A stretch of DNA of 64,000 nucleotides from Paraburkholderia sp. BCC1884 (lineage in GTDB: Bacteria; Pseudomonadota; Gammaproteobacteria; Burkholderiales; Burkholderiaceae), in the NCBI RefSeq assembly GCF_900996225.1, contig NZ_CAAJGL010000112.1:1-64000 (forward strand). Direction: 5' to 3'. The first letter of the stretch is position 1; every line of letters starts with the position of its first letter. The position numbers and the translations under genes are program-made. Below are positions 7,328 through 15,699 of the stretch, piece after piece. The notes below the pieces were generated by a model, which ran no database searches, was not told where the DNA came from, and saw nothing but the letters and a program-made list of their open reading frames with translations.

Positions 7328-8998
7328 ATGAAAGCAGTGTCGCTGGGCAAGCAGAAGGGGTTCGTGGCGCAGGCAGAGGCGACGGGCAAGCCGCCCGCGC
7401 GTGGCCAGAGTCGCCGCGCCGGGGTGGTGAGGTTCAAGGGTTTGTCGGTGAAGGCGATGTTGCGCCTCGCGTTCGCCGTGCTGCTGATCGGCACGCTGGC
7501 GATCGGCGTGTTTTCGCTGACACAGATCAGCCGCCTGAATGCGTCCACCCAATCCATCTACGATCAGGGCCACGTGGCCAGCCGCGCTGCCGAAGAAGCG
7601 CGCGGTCACATGCTGCGCGCGAGCCGCGCGCAGAAAATGCTGCTCACCGCGACCACCGCGAAAGAGCGCGACGAGCTCGGCACCGACATCGACACGGACT
7701 TGAACGGACTTGCCGTGGAACTCGGCACCTTGCAAAAGTACGTCGACACTTCCGACGCGAAGTCGGTCGGGCAGCAGAAGAAATTTGCCGCCGGCGTGGC
7801 GCTCTGGAGCGGCCATCTGCGCGACTTCGTGACGCTCGTCAAGGCGCAGCCGCTCGACCTGTCGCAGATGAACTGGCAGGTTGGCACGCAGGACGTGTCG
7901 TTGCTGGTCGAAACCGAAAAGCTCGAAAAGATCGTCGACGAACTCGTAGCGCAGCGCGGCACTGCGGCGAAGGCGACGATCGAGGCATCAGGGTTTATTT
8001 ACCATTCGTCGTTCGTGATGATGGCGCTGATGACGATCGGTCTGATCGTGCTGGCGTTCGGCATCAGCGAATGGGTGGTGCGGCGGCTGGCGGGCCAGCT
8101 TGGCGGCGAACCGGCGTACGCCAAGGAAATTGCCAGCCGGATTGCGGCGGGCGATCTGTCGAATCCGATTGCGCTGGGCCGCAAGGACAGCTCGAGCATG
8201 CTGTATGCGCTGCACGACATGCAGAGCGGACTGGCGACGACGGTTGCCGACATTGCATCGAGCGCGGATGCGATTGCGACTGCGTCGGGACAGATTGCGA
8301 TGGGCAATCTGGACCTGTCGCAGCGTACCGAACAGCAGGCGATGGCGCTCGAGCGGACCGCGAGCAGTATGGAACAGTTGACGTCCACGGTACGGCAGAA
8401 CGCCGACAACGCGAAGCAGGCGAGCACGTTGGCCAACAACGCGTCGGAAATCGCGGAGAAGGGCGGGTCGGTGGTGGGCCGGGTGGTGGCGACGATGAAC
8501 GACATCAATGAGAGTGCGCGCAGTATTGGCGACATCATTGGCGTGATCGAGGGGATTGCGTTTCAGACCAATATTCTCGCGTTGAACGCGGCGGTCGAGG
8601 CGGCGCGCGCGGGCGAAGAGGGGCGTGGATTCTCGGTGGTCGCGGCGGAGGTGCGCAATCTGGCGCAGCGCAGCGCGGCGGCGGCGAAGGAGATCAAAGG
8701 GTTGATCAGCACGTCGGTCGAGCGCGTGGGCAATGGCTCGGCGTTGGCGCAGAACGCCGGGCAGACCATGGATGAAGTCGTCAAAGCGGTGAAGCGGGTG
8801 ACGGACATCATGGGGGAGATTTCGGCGGCGTCTTCGGAGCAGAGTGCTGGGATCGAGGAAGTGAACCTCGCGGTGACGCAGATGGATTCCGGGACGCAGC
8901 AGAATGCGGCGCTTGTGGAGCAGGCTACGGCGGCGGCTAGATCGTTGGATGATCAGGCGAGAGGGTTGAAGGCGATGGTGGGGAAGTTCAGGTTGTAG
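7328..8998 (+). CDS. Methyl-accepting chemotaxis protein
   Basis: Inner-membrane chemoreceptor that signals through CheA/CheW. The product is 556 aa: a basic tail, TM1 near residues 44-66 (MLRLAFAVLLIGTLAIGVFS), a periplasmic four-helix-bundle-like domain (Tar/TarH type) to about 225, TM2 near 228-252, a HAMP region, then a long coiled-coil signalling domain. The conserved hairpin tip (IEGIAFQTNILALNAAVEAA) falls near 407-426. The C-terminus ends KAMVGKFRL, lacking the NWETF-like CheR/CheB tether. GGGG five bases before ATG 7328 supports this start over a GTG at 7313. Ligand unknown. It is transcribed alone, probably from a FliA-like promoter. Confidence 0.92.
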   Translation: MKAVSLGKQKGFVAQAEATGKPPARGQSRRAGVVRFKGLSVKAMLRLAFAVLLIGTLAIGVFSLTQISRLNASTQSIYDQGHVASRAAEEARGHMLRASRAQKMLLTATTAKERDELGTDIDTDLNGLAVELGTLQKYVDTSDAKSVGQQKKFAAGVALWSGHLRDFVTLVKAQPLDLSQMNWQVGTQDVSLLVETEKLEKIVDELVAQRGTAAKATIEASGFIYHSSFVMMALMTIGLIVLAFGISEWVVRRLAGQLGGEPAYAKEIASRIAAGDLSNPIALGRKDSSSMLYALHDMQSGLATTVADIASSADAIATASGQIAMGNLDLSQRTEQQAMALERTASSMEQLTSTVRQNADNAKQASTLANNASEIAEKGGSVVGRVVATMNDINESARSIGDIIGVIEGIAFQTNILALNAAVEAARAGEEGRGFSVVAAEVRNLAQRSAAAAKEIKGLISTSVERVGNGSALAQNAGQTMDEVVKAVKRVTDIMGEISAASSEQSAGIEEVNLAVTQMDSGTQQNAALVEQATAAARSLDDQARGLKAMVGKFRL

Positions 8999-9032
8999 GG
9001 GTGGTTTTTTGCCTGCTCGGCGGCTTGGTTTT

Positions 9033-9162
9033 GGTTTTTTGGGTTGTTGGGTTGTTGGGTTGTTGGCCTTTCCTTGAGGTCACGGTGGTCTATTAGTGTT
9101 CCCCCTGTGCGGGGGGGCACCACCATGACTTCAAGGAAAGGCCAACAACCCAAAAAACCAAC
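9033..9162. repeat. Long imperfect palindrome containing 58-bp repeat copy 2
   Basis: Bases 9063-9120, reverse-complemented, match the 58-bp repeat at 144-201 with two substitutions. The flanks are also mutually inverted: GGTTTTTTGGGTTGTT...GGCCTTTCC on the left pairs with GGAAAGGCCAACAACCCAAA on the right, giving arms of about 40-45 bp around a G/C-rich centre. The left arm contains an 8-bp unit GGGTTGTT repeated three times (9041-9066) where the right arm has one. It lies between two converging genes, so it may act as a bidirectional terminator or barrier. Bases 9163-9217 are C-rich with no gene. Confidence 0.8.
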
Positions 9163-9217
9163 CCCCCCCCAATACGCCACCCCCAAAAAAAGCCGCCGCG
9201 CAGCCGGCAAAAAAACC

Positions 9218-10078
9218 TCACCCAGGCGTAACAACAACCGTACAAGTAATCCCCGCCGCCAGAACCACATCCTCCGGCACGGAATCAATCTTCACCCTGA
9301 CCGGCACCCGCTGCGCCAACCGCACCCAGTTGAAAGTCGGATTCACATCCGCAAGCAACTCGCGACTCTCCGGATTGTCCCGATCGTAAATCCCTCGGGA
9401 AATACTCTCGACATGCCCCTGCAAGGTCCCACCGCTCATCAACCGGATCTGCGCCTTATCCCCAACACGCACATGAGGCAGCTTGGTCTCCTCAAAATAC
9501 CCATACACCCAGAACGAATGGCTATCGACGATCGCCAGCTTGGCTGACCCAGCCGTCGCATAATCGCCGCGAAACACGCTCAGATTCGTCACGTAGCCAT
9601 CCACCGGCGACACCACCCGCGTCCGCGCCAGATTCAGCTTCGCCGCATCGAGCGCAGCCAGCGCCTGCTGATACGAAGCCTCCGCAGCAGAAGCCGTATG
9701 CGTCGCATTCTCGCGACTCTCTTTCGACACCACCAGCGCATCCATATCCGCACGCCGCTGCGCATCGTCGCGCTTCATCTGCAATTCGGCCTTGCGTGCG
9801 GCCACCGCGGCTGCCGCCTGCTCGACCGCGATCTCATAGTGCGACGGATCGATCTGCATCAACAGATCGCCCTTCTTCACCAGTTGATTGTCCTTCACCG
9901 GCAGATCGACCACGGCGCCCGACACATCCGGCGCGACGTTGACGATCTCGGCGCGCACGCGCCCATCGCGGGTCCACGGTTCATCCATGTAGTGAACCCA
10001 CAACACGCGACCAATCAGGATCGCGATAACAAAAATAATGGCTGTCGCAACGAAGCCAACGATATTTCGGATGGTCAT
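9218..10078 (-). CDS. HlyD-family membrane fusion protein of an aromatic-acid-type efflux pump (AaeA-like)
   Basis: Periplasmic adaptor linking an inner-membrane FUSC pump to an outer-membrane factor. The 286-aa protein has one N-terminal TM helix (residues 5-27) and a biotinyl-lipoyl half (VAPDVSGAVVDLPVKDNQLV). A coiled-coil hairpin (about 85-150) is followed by the second lipoyl half (RTRVVSPVDGYV) and a beta-barrel domain. It starts at MTIRNIVGF; the longer ORF upstream overlaps a neighbour and lacks conservation signals. It is the last gene of the OMF-FUSC-DUF1656-HlyD operon, 13 bp after the DUF1656 gene. Substrate inferred only from the family: aromatic carboxylates or similar compounds. 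Confidence 0.88.
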   Translation of the reverse strand: MTIRNIVGFVATAIIFVIAILIGRVLWVHYMDEPWTRDGRVRAEIVNVAPDVSGAVVDLPVKDNQLVKKGDLLMQIDPSHYEIAVEQAAAAVAARKAELQMKRDDAQRRADMDALVVSKESRENATHTASAAEASYQQALAALDAAKLNLARTRVVSPVDGYVTNLSVFRGDYATAGSAKLAIVDSHSFWVYGYFEETKLPHVRVGDKAQIRLMSGGTLQGHVESISRGIYDRDNPESRELLADVNPTFNWVRLAQRVPVRVKIDSVPEDVVLAAGITCTVVVTPG

Positions 10079-10091
10079 GATTCGACTCTGA

Positions 10092-10292
10092 TCAACGATA
10101 AACGGCGAGACCAAGCACGCCGCACACACACACGAGCAAGCTGGCCCGGAACAAGGACGGATGCCACACCACGCGATACAGGCCCGTATAGGCGATCACG
10201 CGGTCCAACAACCAGGTAAGCGCGGCGCCCGCAACGAACAGCAGCACGATGGCCGGCACGTAAGCATCGAAAACGGCGACATCACGTGGCAT
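10092..10292 (-). CDS. DUF1656 (AaeX-like) small membrane protein
   Basis: A 66-aa protein with two predicted TM helices (about residues 10-32 and 46-64) and the DUF1656 look: a short N-terminus ending FDAYVPAIVLLFV and a central YRVVWHPSLFRASL. Genes of this family are regularly placed between FUSC pumps and HlyD adaptors, as here, but their function is not established. Its start codon lies 11 bp inside the 3' end of the FUSC gene, implying coupled translation. Confidence 0.85.
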   Translation of the reverse strand: MPRDVAVFDAYVPAIVLLFVAGAALTWLLDRVIAYTGLYRVVWHPSLFRASLLVCVCGVLGLAVYR

Positions 10293-12492
10293 GACGAACT
10301 CCTTCTGACGCGTCGGCCCGTGCGCTCATCAACGGCTCAAGCGGCGATTGCGGATCGAGCAGCGCGGTACGAATGAAATGCAATTGACTCAGGATGCGTT
10401 GCAATTGATGACGCTCCTCACGCGGCGGCGTGAAGGCGGCGAGCATCTGTTGAACCGCGGCGATAGCGTCGGTGGTTGCGGCGAGCGCGCGGTCGAAGCG
10501 GTCCTCGCGCGGCCGCTCGAACAGCGCGGCCAGCGCGTCGCGCATCGCACGTAACGAGACGCGCCACGGCATCGACTTCGCATAACGTGCGTCGGCGGGC
10601 AGCGCGGCCACTTCACGGCGCAGATCGATCACCGCGTTGCCCACTTCGAGCACCGAGAACAGCCAGCGCAAGGTATCGCGCTTGAGTGCCGGCTCGTTCG
10701 GGGCGAGCGCGTTGATCTGGAACATCAGATCGCGCGCGCCGCTCTCGAAGCGCGAGCGCACCCGCCGCATGCCGGCGCGGCTCGCCAGCACCACCTGACG
10801 GCGCAGATCCACCAGCAGACGATTGCGCAGCCACGGCGTCGACGGCGGCAGCAAGACCGCAAACGCGACCGACGACACCAGCATCGACAGCACCAGTGCA
10901 AGCGCGTCGTTGATGGTGCCGCTCGGGTCGTAATGAATCACGTTGTCCGGGCCGGCGAGAAAACAGAAAAAGATGCAGTAGCCGACGCCGTAACCGGCCA
11001 GCGCGGGCCGCGTCGTCATGAACACGCCGAGCAGCAGGAACGGCGTAAGCACCGCGCACATCAACGGAAAACCGTCGACGTGCGGAAACACGCCATACAC
11101 GGCGATCATGCCCATGACGGAGGCGACCAGCGTGCCGCCGGCCATCTGGAACGCGGTGCGCTTCGGATTCGGCGACGACGACGCCAGCGCGCACACGGCG
11201 GCCGCGTTCAGCGTCAAGGTCGAGCCGCTCGGCCACGCGGTCGCGATCCAGAACGCGCCGAGCACCATCATCACGACGGCGGCCCGCACGCCCGACACGC
11301 CGGCCGCGATCGCGTTGGTCTTGGGCTCGTAGCGCTCGATCCAGCGTTCGCGCTCATGAGTGTCGACCGCAAGCGATGCGTACGTGGCCGCATAGGCATG
11401 CAGATCGTCGATGAAGCGGTAGAGCAACTCCGCGCCGGTGTCGAAGTCGAGCAGCGGCGCGTCGGGATGCGCTTCCAGTTCGGCGCGTGTCGCGCGCACC
11501 CGCCTGGGCAACGCGCTTTTGTAGGCGTCGAGTTGCGCGGCGGCTTGCGCGGCATCGGCGGCGCTCAGCACGGGCTCGCCCGACTTCGCGAGCAGGGGGG
11601 CGATCTCCCTGAAATACGGTTCGAGCGCCTCGACGGCGACGGCCGCGCCGCTCACGCCCGTGTGACGCAACCGGTTCATCAATTGATGCAAGGCGTGAAA
11701 GCGCGTCGATGCAGTCATGAACTCACTGTTCAGGCGGGCGAGGCGGCCGCCACGCATGCGCGAATCCGGGCCCTCGAACACGGCCACGCTGCGCGCCGCT
11801 TCGAAACCGACGATGTCGGCGACGAAGCGCGCGTTCGTCGCCTCGATCTGCGCGCGGTCGTTATGCCCGGCGAGCGACGCGGACACATACTCGACGAACG
11901 CCGAAAAGCGCGCCCGCACGGTGCTGCGCATCTGCAAGCCTGCGAACTGCGGAAACACGAGTCCGCTCACCGCGCCGGCGCAGACGATGCCGACCACCAC
12001 CTCGGCCACCCGTGTGAGCGCGCTGAGAAACGCGCCGTCGGGATGCTGCGAAGCGGGGATGCCGATCAATGCGGCGGTGTAGCCCGCGAGCACGAAACCG
12101 TAGGATTTGAAGTTGCGATTGCGCGCCGCGCCGGCCGTGCAGATGCCGACCCAGATCGCCGTGGTCACGATAAACAGTTCGGGTTGCTGGGAGAACAGGC
12201 CGATCAGCGCCAGCATCACGACGAGGCCGACCAGCGTGCCGCAAATCCGGTAGAAGCTTTTCGCGAAGACCATGCCGCTTTGCGGCTGCATGACGATGAA
12301 CACGGTGGTCATCGCCGTGCGCGGTTGCGGCAAGTCGAGCTTCATCGCGATGCCGAGCGCGAGGAAACAGGCGGCCAGCGCCTTGAACAGGTAGACCCAG
12401 GTGAGGCCGTCGGTGCGCGCCCAGTCGGCGGCCGCCGCGTACCACGCGGCTAGCGAAGTGGGGCGCGGGGCAGGAGAGGAGGAGGCTGACAT
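10282..12492 (-). CDS. FUSC-family efflux transporter (AaeB-like inner membrane subunit)
   Basis: A 736-aa inner-membrane protein with two clusters of TM helices separated by a cytoplasmic domain, the layout of FUSC/AaeB pumps. The first cluster (residues 35-195) includes PRTAMTTVFIVMQPQSGMVFAKSFYR and GTLVGLVVMLAL, the typical N-terminal FUSC signature. The second cluster starts near residue 400 (AAVVMMVLGAFWIATAWPSG). E. coli AaeB is about 655 aa. It begins 11 bp after the outer-membrane-factor gene ends and overlaps the DUF1656 gene. It probably extrudes hydroxylated aromatic acids using the proton gradient; the substrate is inferred. Confidence 0.9.
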   Translation of the reverse strand: MSASSSPAPRPTSLAAWYAAAADWARTDGLTWVYLFKALAACFLALGIAMKLDLPQPRTAMTTVFIVMQPQSGMVFAKSFYRICGTLVGLVVMLALIGLFSQQPELFIVTTAIWVGICTAGAARNRNFKSYGFVLAGYTAALIGIPASQHPDGAFLSALTRVAEVVVGIVCAGAVSGLVFPQFAGLQMRSTVRARFSAFVEYVSASLAGHNDRAQIEATNARFVADIVGFEAARSVAVFEGPDSRMRGGRLARLNSEFMTASTRFHALHQLMNRLRHTGVSGAAVAVEALEPYFREIAPLLAKSGEPVLSAADAAQAAAQLDAYKSALPRRVRATRAELEAHPDAPLLDFDTGAELLYRFIDDLHAYAATYASLAVDTHERERWIERYEPKTNAIAAGVSGVRAAVVMMVLGAFWIATAWPSGSTLTLNAAAVCALASSSPNPKRTAFQMAGGTLVASVMGMIAVYGVFPHVDGFPLMCAVLTPFLLLGVFMTTRPALAGYGVGYCIFFCFLAGPDNVIHYDPSGTINDALALVLSMLVSSVAFAVLLPPSTPWLRNRLLVDLRRQVVLASRAGMRRVRSRFESGARDLMFQINALAPNEPALKRDTLRWLFSVLEVGNAVIDLRREVAALPADARYAKSMPWRVSLRAMRDALAALFERPREDRFDRALAATTDAIAAVQQMLAAFTPPREERHQLQRILSQLHFIRTALLDPQSPLEPLMSARADASEGVRHAT

Positions 12493-12503
12493 GGGCGGCT
12501 TCC

Positions 12504-14222
12504 TTACTCAGCCGCCGGCGCGTCGGCCGAAGGGCGCGCGGTGGCGGGCGCAGTGGCAGTGGGAGCATTGGCATTGGCGGACACAGCTGTAGTCGCAGTT
12601 GCAGCCGCTGTCGCTGTCGCCGTGGCACCCGCGTGGCTACCCATGCTCACCTGACCAGCCGGGTTCACCGTCTTCTCCGTCTCGGCGGGTTTGCCCACTG
12701 AGCCGCCCTTACCCTTGCCATGCGCCGGCAACGTTTCGTTCGCCTGTGGGCCGTTGGCCGGGTCGTCGAGACCGCCGCCGAGCGCGATGACCAACGACGC
12801 GTGCGCGCCGAGCCGTTCGGCCTGAATCTTCGCCACGCCTTCCTGCGCGCGCAGCAACTGGTTTTGCGCGACCAACACGTTCAGATAGTCGGTCAGCCCG
12901 CGCCGATAACCTTCGCGCGACAAATCGTAGTTCTTGCGAGCAGCGGCGACCGAACGGTCCGCATCGTCCGCCTGGGTGGCGAGCGAGCGAATGCGGATCA
13001 CCTGATCGGAGATGTCCTTGAGCGCGCCGACGATCGACTGGTTGTAGCTCTCGACCGCCACGTCATAACCGGCCGATGCCGCGCCGAGTTGCGAGCGCAG
13101 ACGTCCGCCGTCCAGGATCGGCAGCGACAGCGCCGGCCCGGCGCTCCAGCTATGCGACGGATTCTTCAGGAACTGGAACAGCGGCCCCATCGCCGCATAG
13201 CCGCCGATCGACGCCAGCAGGTTGATGTCCGGATAAAAGTCGGCCTTGGCGACGTCGATGCCGCGCGCCTGGGCAGCGACCGTCCAGCGCGCCGCGACCA
13301 CGTCCGGCCGATGGCCGATCAGATCCGCCGGCAACGCGCCCGGCAGGCTGGCGGGTCCGGTATCGAGCGACAAACCCGGGCGCTGGATCGCATCGCCCGC
13401 GCCCGGACCCTTACCGGCCAGTGCGGCCAGCTGGTTGCGGCCCAACGCGATCTTTTCTTCGATTTCGTCGATCTGGCGTTCGTATTCCGGCATCGGCGTT
13501 TCGGCCTGGCTCACTTCGAGTTGCGTGCCGATGCCGCCTTTCAGACGCCGGTTGGCGAGATCGACGATCTGCTGTTGCTGCTGCAGGGTCGCCTTGGCGA
13601 TGTCGAGCAGCGCGTAGTTCAGCGACATCTCGATGTACGTGCGCACCACGTTGCCCTGCAATTCGAGCTGGGCGGCGCGCGCATCGGCGGCGCTCGCGTG
13701 GGCGGCGTCGAGTGCGCGCTCGGCGGCGTTCCTGTCCTTGCCCCAGATATCGAGGTGATACGACAGGCCGAGCGTGCCGGTGTTGTTCCAGGACTGCTCG
13801 CCCGCAAGCGGTCCGGGCCCGTAGTAAACGTTATCGGCCCATTTCTGACGCTGGATCGACATGCTGCCGTTGACCTGCGGCGCGAGCGCCGAGCGTGCCA
13901 CGCCTGCCATCGACATGGCTTCGCGCACGCGCGCCTGCGCGGCGGCGAGATTCGGATTGCCGGCCTGGGCGTCGTCGATCCACTGGTTGAGCTGCGGATC
14001 GTTATAGGCGCGCCACCAGTCGGCGACCGGCCATTGGGCGTCTGAATCGGCAGCGCGAATGGCGTTGCCCACGTCGAGCGTGGAGGGGGTGGTCTGGCGC
14101 GTCTGCGGCGCGACTCCACCGGTACTTGCACAGCCGGCGATTGTTAATAGGATCGTAAAAACCGCCCCTGCGGCGACCCCTCTTTGTACCGGAGACTGCA
14201 CGATTCCTCCAAAATTGATCAT
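12504..14222 (-). CDS. Outer membrane efflux lipoprotein, NodT family
   Basis: TolC-like outer-membrane channel of a tripartite pump. The 572-aa precursor has a signal peptide with lipobox LTIAGC, the lipidated Cys being residue 31. Two OEP repeats follow, including WWRAYNDPQLNQWIDDA near residue 68, GLSYHLDIWGKDRNAAERALD, LIGHRPDVVAARW and SREGYRRGLTDYLNVL. The last 75 or so residues, after the usual NodT end (LVIALGGGLDD), are an Ala/Thr-rich low-complexity tail not needed for the fold. First gene of the operon; a LysR gene lies divergently upstream. Confidence 0.92.
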   Translation of the reverse strand: MINFGGIVQSPVQRGVAAGAVFTILLTIAGCASTGGVAPQTRQTTPSTLDVGNAIRAADSDAQWPVADWWRAYNDPQLNQWIDDAQAGNPNLAAAQARVREAMSMAGVARSALAPQVNGSMSIQRQKWADNVYYGPGPLAGEQSWNNTGTLGLSYHLDIWGKDRNAAERALDAAHASAADARAAQLELQGNVVRTYIEMSLNYALLDIAKATLQQQQQIVDLANRRLKGGIGTQLEVSQAETPMPEYERQIDEIEEKIALGRNQLAALAGKGPGAGDAIQRPGLSLDTGPASLPGALPADLIGHRPDVVAARWTVAAQARGIDVAKADFYPDINLLASIGGYAAMGPLFQFLKNPSHSWSAGPALSLPILDGGRLRSQLGAASAGYDVAVESYNQSIVGALKDISDQVIRIRSLATQADDADRSVAAARKNYDLSREGYRRGLTDYLNVLVAQNQLLRAQEGVAKIQAERLGAHASLVIALGGGLDDPANGPQANETLPAHGKGKGGSVGKPAETEKTVNPAGQVSMGSHAGATATATAAATATTAVSANANAPTATAPATARPSADAPAAE

Positions 14223-14355
14223 AGAAGCATGGGCGTCATTATATTTTTTGATCGATTGGGGAATAACTGGTAAAGATGCAAGGCATTTTTACGCGATATG
14301 AGACAATCGCCTTTGCGAATCGTGTAACAATCGCTACCGATCACCAAGGGATGTC
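14223..14355. promoter_or_regulatory. Divergent promoter region between efflux operon and LysR gene
   Basis: A 133-bp AT-richer spacer between two divergent starts. It includes a T-rich stretch (TTATATTTTTTGATCGATT) and overlapping ATCG-containing words (14323-14343, near AATCGTGTAACAATCG) that could be LysR contacts. I cannot define a single convincing T-N11-A operator. Confidence 0.4.
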
Positions 14356-15294
14356 ATGGATACGCTTCAAAACATGCGTGTATTCGTCCGCGTCGTCGAA
14401 GCGGGCAGTTTTACGGGTGCCGCGCAGCATCTGAATACGACTACGGCGTACGCGTCGCGTGCGGTGTCGGATCTGGAAGCGCATCTGCGCACGCGTCTTT
14501 TGAACCGCACGACGCGGCGCATTGCGCTGACCGAGGCGGGCGAGCGCTATCTGCAGCGTTGCGAGCAGATCCTCGCCTACGTGGATCAGGCGGAAGCCGA
14601 GGCGAGCGACGCCCACGCGCGCCCGTCCGGCAAGCTCAAGGTTCATGCGATGACGAGCTTCGGCCAGCACTATGTGGTGCCGGCCGTCGGCCGTTACCAG
14701 GAGCGCTATCCGGACGTGAATATCGAGCTGACGCTGGCGCAGCGCATGCCGGATCTGCTCGACGAAGGGTTCGACGTTTCACTCACGCTGGCCACCGGGC
14801 TGTCGGATTCGGCGCTGGTGTCGCAGCGGTTGGGCAGCGCGTTCAGCATTGCCTGCGCTTCGCCGGCTTATCTGGAGCGTCGCGGCGTGCCGCAAACCCC
14901 GGGCGACCTTGCGCAGCACACCTGTCTGCAAATGGTGACGCCGGTTTTTCCCATCGACAAATGGATCTTCGACGGCCCGAACGGCGAGGAAACGATCGCA
15001 CTCGGCCCGACCACCTTCCAGGTGAATGTGGCCGAAGCGATGGCGGTGGCGGTGTCGAGCGGCATGGGCGTCGGGCTGATTCCGCTCTATTCGGCGATCA
15101 GCGGACTACGCAGTGGGAAACTGGTGTGGCTGTTGCCCGAATACACCTCGCAGGAGATGAATCTGTACGCGCTGTACCCCTCGCGGCAATATCTGGACGC
15201 CAAAATCCGCACGTGGGTCGAGTTTCTGCGCGACGAACTCCCTGCCACGCTTGCCCGCGATCACGAAGAGTTGCGTCAGTTCGCGCGAACCTGA
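14356..15294 (+). CDS. LysR-family regulator of the adjacent efflux operon (AaeR-like)
   Basis: A 312-aa LysR transcription factor. The N-terminal winged HTH (MRVFVRVVEAGSFTGAAQHL through RTTRRIALTEAG, residues 7-60) has the usual SFTxAA and NRTTR motifs. The rest is a periplasmic-binding-like effector domain. It is transcribed divergently from the NodT/FUSC/DUF1656/HlyD operon with 133 bp between starts, the classic layout for a regulator responding to the pump's substrate. The ATG is preceded by AAGGGATGTC. The effector is unknown; an aromatic carboxylate is a reasonable guess from AaeR. Confidence 0.9.
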   Translation: MDTLQNMRVFVRVVEAGSFTGAAQHLNTTTAYASRAVSDLEAHLRTRLLNRTTRRIALTEAGERYLQRCEQILAYVDQAEAEASDAHARPSGKLKVHAMTSFGQHYVVPAVGRYQERYPDVNIELTLAQRMPDLLDEGFDVSLTLATGLSDSALVSQRLGSAFSIACASPAYLERRGVPQTPGDLAQHTCLQMVTPVFPIDKWIFDGPNGEETIALGPTTFQVNVAEAMAVAVSSGMGVGLIPLYSAISGLRSGKLVWLLPEYTSQEMNLYALYPSRQYLDAKIRTWVEFLRDELPATLARDHEELRQFART

Positions 15295-15501
15295 GCGTTG
15301 CGTCGCCGTGTTTCACGGTTGATTGACGTTCGAGCGCAGGCCGGCGTGACAGGCTGTTACACAACTGCCGCGTCGCAACATTTCCTTACTTCTCGGCCGC
15401 AGTCGATTTGCTAACGTGTCGATCAGGCGCTGCGGGATGAACCGGACGCGCTGAGTTCGCCGCTGTTCGGCAAACCGCAATCACTGAAGGACGAGAGACT
15501 C

Positions 15502-15660
15502 ATGGATACGCATCTGATGATCGGCGTGGCCGTCATGTTTGGACTGATCGGAATCGCCGCATCGCGCGACTTGCTGCGCCGCTTGCGCGAACAGCAGCCG
15601 CAACTGGTGCCGGTCAAGGTCGAACACCCGGATAGCCGGGCAGCACGGCAAGATCGCTGA
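15502..15660 (+). CDS. Small single-TM hypothetical protein (52 aa)
   Basis: A short ORF with ATG at 15502 preceded by GGACGAGAG, a plausible Shine-Dalgarno at good spacing. The product has one hydrophobic helix at residues 5-20 (LMIGVAVMFGLIGIAA), followed by a basic stretch (RDLLRRLRE) and a hydrophilic tail. This looks like a small inner-membrane protein with a cytoplasmic tail. It starts 207 bp after the LysR gene and ends 40 bp before the convergent SRAP gene. I recognise no family. Codon use looks coding, but at this length it could be chance. Confidence 0.45.
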   Translation: MDTHLMIGVAVMFGLIGIAASRDLLRRLREQQPQLVPVKVEHPDSRAARQDR

Positions 15661-15699
15661 GATTCGAGGTCTTTTCCTCTGCTGTAAAGGCGCTCGCCG

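Noticed and set aside
10933..12453. 506-codon frame antisense to the FUSC gene
   Set aside because: Same shadow effect; no recognisable motif, while the opposite strand has a clear FUSC protein.
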